Source of the DNA: an uncultured Saprospiraceae bacterium
GTDB lineage: Bacteria; Bacteroidota; Bacteroidia; Chitinophagales; Saprospiraceae
Assembly (NCBI GenBank): GCA_937969485.1
Contig: CALBVQ010000146.1
Span: 1-17,461, forward strand
Direction: 5' to 3'
Length of the DNA: 17,461 nt
Part shown: positions 14,556 through 17,461 of the stretch, in pieces
Numbering within the stretch: position 1 is the stretch's first letter
Layout of the letters: the number at the start of each line of letters is the position of its first letter
Notes under the pieces: generated by a model
Database searches by the model: none
Told to the model about the DNA's origin: nothing
Seen by the model: the letters and a program-made list of their open reading frames with translations, nothing else
Program-made: the position numbers and the translations under genes

Positions 14556-16484
14556 TTAGTTTAAGTATTTGATAAATTGTTTATTAATCTGAGCACTGGA
14601 GATAGCATTATCTCCAAAATCAATGATCTGTTGGTCATACTCCGCTAGAATTCCTCTTGGTAAGACAGTATTTATTAACAGCAGGTTGGCATCACAAATG
14701 CTCTGATCTAGTTCTGGCAGGTTCATAATTCCAACTTTGAAATGACCTATGGTAAGCACTTGATTTGCATCTGCACGAATCTCTATATCTTTTTGCTTAG
14801 CCACCTTGAACTTTGTCCGCAAATTGCTAGCTACCCACCGTGCTTGAGAGGCCTTTATCCCTTCTTCGTACAAGTGCATAACAGCACCAGCATTTATCAC
14901 ATCAATCATCACGGCGTCCTTATGTGCATAAACAACAAGACAAGTATTTGATAGCTCATGGTTTATCTTGAACTGATATCCAACAAGAAGCAAAAACGAT
15001 AAAACAAAAATGTACAGATACTTATTGAGCTGATGCTGAAAGAATATGGAAATTGAAAAGACTAAAGCGTAATAGAGCCCAATTTCAAGTTTGTCCGGAA
15101 ACAGATTCGATAGAACTAATGCATCGTTTTGAGCAAAAATTTGCAACAAAGACAAAAGCGATTCTACAAACCAATTTAGAACGTAGTCTATCATCAGAAA
15201 ATCGAAAATATCGTTAGAAAGAATAATAGAGGCCAATGAAAAGGCGATAACAATAAAAGTGCTTGGAATCGCAATTAAAGAGGTTAACAGGCACAACAAT
15301 GGAAACTCATGAAAATAATACAAAGACAATGGAGTGATCATCAACTGAGCAGCCATACTCATGGATATTAACTGCCAACAGTAATTGAGACTGCCTTTGA
15401 ACTGCAGTGCTCTATAGATCGGCTCGTAGAAGTAGAGAATACCGATTATCGCAGAAAATGAAAACTGAAATCCTACGTCGTAAATAAGCCCTGGCTGTCT
15501 TAATAGCATAAAAAAGGCTGCAGCAAAACAATAGTTATAAGATAGTCCATTCCTACCTAATGTCCTACCAATGAGAAAACAACTAAGCATGATAGAAGAT
15601 CGTATTGTTGAAGGCATAGCACCTGACAACAGACAAAACAACCACACTAAAATGATAACAATTAAGTACTTTACTTTTTCAGTAGAGGGAGGCATAAAAG
15701 ACAATAGATAAAATATCAAAGTAGCTATGATACCCACGTGAAGACCTGAAATAGCGAGAACATGTGACGTTCCAGTCTTTCTAAAAATACCTTCCACCTC
15801 ATCTAAATCAGACTTATCTCCTAATATCATCGCAGTAATGACACTCTTAACCCTCTTTGAAACTGACAGAGAATCAATCTTGCTCTTCATTTTCTCTCGG
15901 TACTTATTCAGAAGACTTTCATTAGGTTTCACCAACGTGACATTCTTCGAAAAGGTATAATGAAAAATACCTTTATTTCCGTAAAACCTTTTTTGATCGA
16001 AGGCATATTTATTCTCTTGAATTGAAAATTCACTTATTCCACCTTCTACAAATATATGGTCTCCTTTACCCAATGAATGATCTGACGACTTAACAAGAAT
16101 TTTTCCACTTACCCTTTGACACGAATCACTTTTACAAACAAGATCGACGTTTCCTATGTACTTTGAAAAATAACCCCTTTTTGCTGAAGTAATCTTAACA
16201 AGAAGCTTACTCTGGTCATTGGTATATTGAGAAAAGTGATCTGTACTGAATGAAAGTTGTTGAACCTTTTGGGCGAAAGCCCCCAAACAGATAAAAAAAA
16301 CAAGCGTAAAAAGACCAGTAAACTTCAGCGAACTAAACCTATCAAAAAGGTTTGTCACTATCATGCAAATGCCAAAAATCAGGAGTAAAATGGCGGGTAA
16401 ATACAAATTTACATCAGACATCCCTGTCAAATAGATTCCAATAATGGAATAAATTGTAATTCTTAAGAATGGCATTTTTCGCAT
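14556..16484 (-). CDS. comEC: ComEC/Rec2-family inner-membrane DNA uptake channel
   Basis: ComEC forms the inner-membrane channel through which single-stranded DNA enters the cytoplasm during transformation. The 642-residue protein has N-terminal membrane helices (about 5-70), a periplasmic OB-like region (about 90-190, with Cys117 and Cys122), then the competence domain from about 210. That domain carries the family hallmark GTSHVLAISGLHVGIIATL (238-256) and GAMPSTIRSSIM. Further helices run to about residue 505. Residues 515-642 form a short soluble tail without the HxHxDH motif of the metallo-beta-lactamase domain found in long ComEC forms, so this is the short form and would need a separate nuclease. 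The start is ATG 16484 (MRKMPFLRI). It precedes the HhH protein by 7 nt, and a 366-bp divergent region separates it from the OmpA-domain gene. Confidence 0.93.
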   Translation of the reverse strand: MRKMPFLRITIYSIIGIYLTGMSDVNLYLPAILLLIFGICMIVTNLFDRFSSLKFTGLFTLVFFICLGAFAQKVQQLSFSTDHFSQYTNDQSKLLVKITSAKRGYFSKYIGNVDLVCKSDSCQRVSGKILVKSSDHSLGKGDHIFVEGGISEFSIQENKYAFDQKRFYGNKGIFHYTFSKNVTLVKPNESLLNKYREKMKSKIDSLSVSKRVKSVITAMILGDKSDLDEVEGIFRKTGTSHVLAISGLHVGIIATLIFYLLSFMPPSTEKVKYLIVIILVWLFCLLSGAMPSTIRSSIMLSCFLIGRTLGRNGLSYNYCFAAAFFMLLRQPGLIYDVGFQFSFSAIIGILYFYEPIYRALQFKGSLNYCWQLISMSMAAQLMITPLSLYYFHEFPLLCLLTSLIAIPSTFIVIAFSLASIILSNDIFDFLMIDYVLNWFVESLLSLLQIFAQNDALVLSNLFPDKLEIGLYYALVFSISIFFQHQLNKYLYIFVLSFLLLVGYQFKINHELSNTCLVVYAHKDAVMIDVINAGAVMHLYEEGIKASQARWVASNLRTKFKVAKQKDIEIRADANQVLTIGHFKVGIMNLPELDQSICDANLLLINTVLPRGILAEYDQQIIDFGDNAISSAQINKQFIKYLN

Positions 16485-16850
16485 AACGATCTACTGGTTT
16501 ACCATTAGTGTAACCAAGCATAAATTCGTTACAAGAAAATCGAAAAAGAATGAAAATATTTTCAGAAGCTAGTGTACACGGTGTTTTGAGCCGATTTTTG
16601 ACCTAATTTCATATTATGACAATAATTAATATGAAAATTAATTTTTATTTTTCAAGGCCTTTCTTAGTTAAAAAATGTTCTTAACACCAGCAAAAGTGGG
16701 TGTAAGCCGATGGTCTAAATTTTATTTTTATATTTTTGTTTTGTGATAAAAGCGGTAATAAGTATTTAGATTTGTGGTGTTGTAGAGTTGTGGTATAGTT
16801 CTTGTTTATCATATATATTACTAGAGCTTAACTTATCAAAAAGAATAAAT
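16485..16850. other. Divergent intergenic region between comEC and the OmpA-domain gene
   Basis: No ORF of note. It contains an 8-bp palindrome, GTGTACAC (16572-16579), and an imperfect direct repeat (GGTGT...AGCCGAT...CTAA at 16580-16606 and 16699-16717). It also has a 10-bp perfect inverted repeat, TTTCATATTA (16607-16616) and TAATATGAAA (16627-16636), extendable to 13 bp with one bulge, and a plus-strand promoter (16740-16774). For comEC only a one-mismatch -7 (TATGCTTG, minus strand 16522-16515) was seen. The repeats are plausible regulator sites but unproven. Confidence 0.5.
16740..16774 (+). promoter_or_regulatory. Promoter of the OmpA-domain gene
   Basis: TTTG (16740-16743), a 23-nt spacer and TAGATTTG (16767-16774) match the Bacteroidota consensus. 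The leader would be about 70 nt. The A-rich stretch directly before the ATG at 16851 is the usual translation-start context in this phylum. Confidence 0.45.
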
Positions 16851-17461
16851 ATGAAGGGTTTCTACATTTTCGCTTGGCTACTATTAAGTGCTATTGTGGT
16901 GTGGTATATGCTTAACAATGACACAGAGATACCTGCAACACCTATTGATACTAATGCAAATACCGAAATTAAGGTAATTGATGAGGTCAAAGGCAGTATA
17001 TATACTCAAACAGAAGAGGGAGAAAACTCTGAGGAACTTTCAGACGAGGAAGGTGAAGATAACAGGATATCTATTGATGCAGGTAACTTTAGAAAAGAAG
17101 GAAAGAGCAGATTTGATTTTACCGAAAAGGCATATATTGAATTTAATCAAAATAGCTTGACATTGCCGACAAGCAAGGCATTTGCTTCCTATCTCGATTC
17201 AGTTTCGATGCTGATAAATCAGGAGGACTATACCGTTGAACTAGTAGGACATGCTGATAACTCGGCAAGTAATAAACTTGACAATTACGAAGTGGGTCTA
17301 AAACGAGCACAGCACATAAGAGGCCTATTAGTTGATCGCGGAGTAGATGAAACTAAGATCATAGTTGATAGCAAAGGAGATACAGAGCCAAGAATTGAAG
17401 ATGATACTGAAAATGCACGCAAGAAAAACAGAAGAGTAGAATTATTTTTAAAACCTAATTA
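16851..17461 (+). CDS. Inner-membrane-anchored OmpA-domain (peptidoglycan-binding) protein, reaching the window edge
   Basis: The frame from ATG 16851 gives 203 codons and then TA, the first two bases of a probable TAA/TAG, so the gene is complete or nearly so. Residues 4-21 are a single hydrophobic segment (FYIFAWLLLSAIVVWYML) without signal-peptidase or lipobox features, so it looks like an N-terminal membrane anchor. Residues 22-75 are a Thr/Asn then strongly acidic linker (EEGENSEELSDEEGED). Residues 88-200 form an OmpA/MotB C-terminal domain: YIEFNQNSLTL, VELVGHADNSAS (Asp136, the diaminopimelate-contact Asp), LKRAQHIRGLLVDRGV (with the conserved Arg), SKGDTEP and ARKKNRRVELFL. Such proteins tether membrane to peptidoglycan. 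It stands alone here, divergent from comEC. Confidence 0.88.
   Translation, partial: MKGFYIFAWLLLSAIVVWYMLNNDTEIPATPIDTNANTEIKVIDEVKGSIYTQTEEGENSEELSDEEGEDNRISIDAGNFRKEGKSRFDFTEKAYIEFNQNSLTLPTSKAFASYLDSVSMLINQEDYTVELVGHADNSASNKLDNYEVGLKRAQHIRGLLVDRGVDETKIIVDSKGDTEPRIEDDTENARKKNRRVELFLKPN

Noticed and set aside
14742..14951. Plus-strand 69-aa ORF antisense to comEC
   Set aside because: Shadow frame with no supporting features.
16978..17160. Plus-strand 60-aa Lys-rich ORF
   Set aside because: Lies out of frame within the OmpA-domain gene that starts at 16851, whose frame encodes a recognisable domain.

Overview
The window is AT-rich bacterial chromosome, most likely from a member of the Bacteroidota, possibly a Cytophagales-like marine lineage (that finer placement is inference). 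Supporting signs are a SusC/RagA-type TonB-dependent receptor, a PUR-alpha-like DUF3276 protein, a TopA with C-terminal repeats in place of zinc fingers, a DUF6794-type secreted protein, scarcity of Shine-Dalgarno sequences, and several matches to the Bacteroidota promoter pattern (TTTG or TTG, 17-23 nt spacer, TAnnTTTG). No mobile element, CRISPR array, tRNA or rRNA was seen.

Layout. Positions 1-2535 (minus) hold a SusC-family outer-membrane receptor whose reading frame is cut by one in-frame TGA at 451-453 but continues, clearly homologous, to the window edge. Next is pdxJ (2702-3427, minus), with a large composite hairpin just after its stop. Divergent from pdxJ, a tight plus-strand operon runs from 3612 to 7465: CPBP-family membrane protease, cdsA (CDP-diacylglycerol synthesis), surE (nucleotidase), an unknown 100-aa membrane protein, and lpxB (lipid A disaccharide synthase). 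Three of its four junctions overlap. The theme is phospholipid and lipid A biosynthesis in the cell envelope. lpxB and topA (7452-10013, minus) overlap tail to tail by 14 bp.

Upstream of topA are a secreted DUF6794-like protein (10261-10770, minus), a divergent 88-aa membrane protein (10843-11109, plus) and a DUF3276 nucleic-acid-binding protein (11111-11500, minus). Then come a single-chain ABC exporter with a non-canonical Walker B (11681-13474, minus) and a two-gene competence operon, comEC followed by a membrane-anchored helix-hairpin-helix protein (16484 down to 13652, minus). This pair probably handles DNA passage across the inner membrane during natural transformation. The window ends with a divergently transcribed, inner-membrane-anchored OmpA-domain protein (16851-17461).

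Most of the region is housekeeping envelope and DNA metabolism, and I see no clear undescribed multi-gene system. The points most worth checking are the in-frame TGA in the receptor, the conserved-looking unknown membrane protein between surE and lpxB, the structured intergenic elements (2647-2698 and 16580-16720), and the ABC exporter's start site and Walker B residue.
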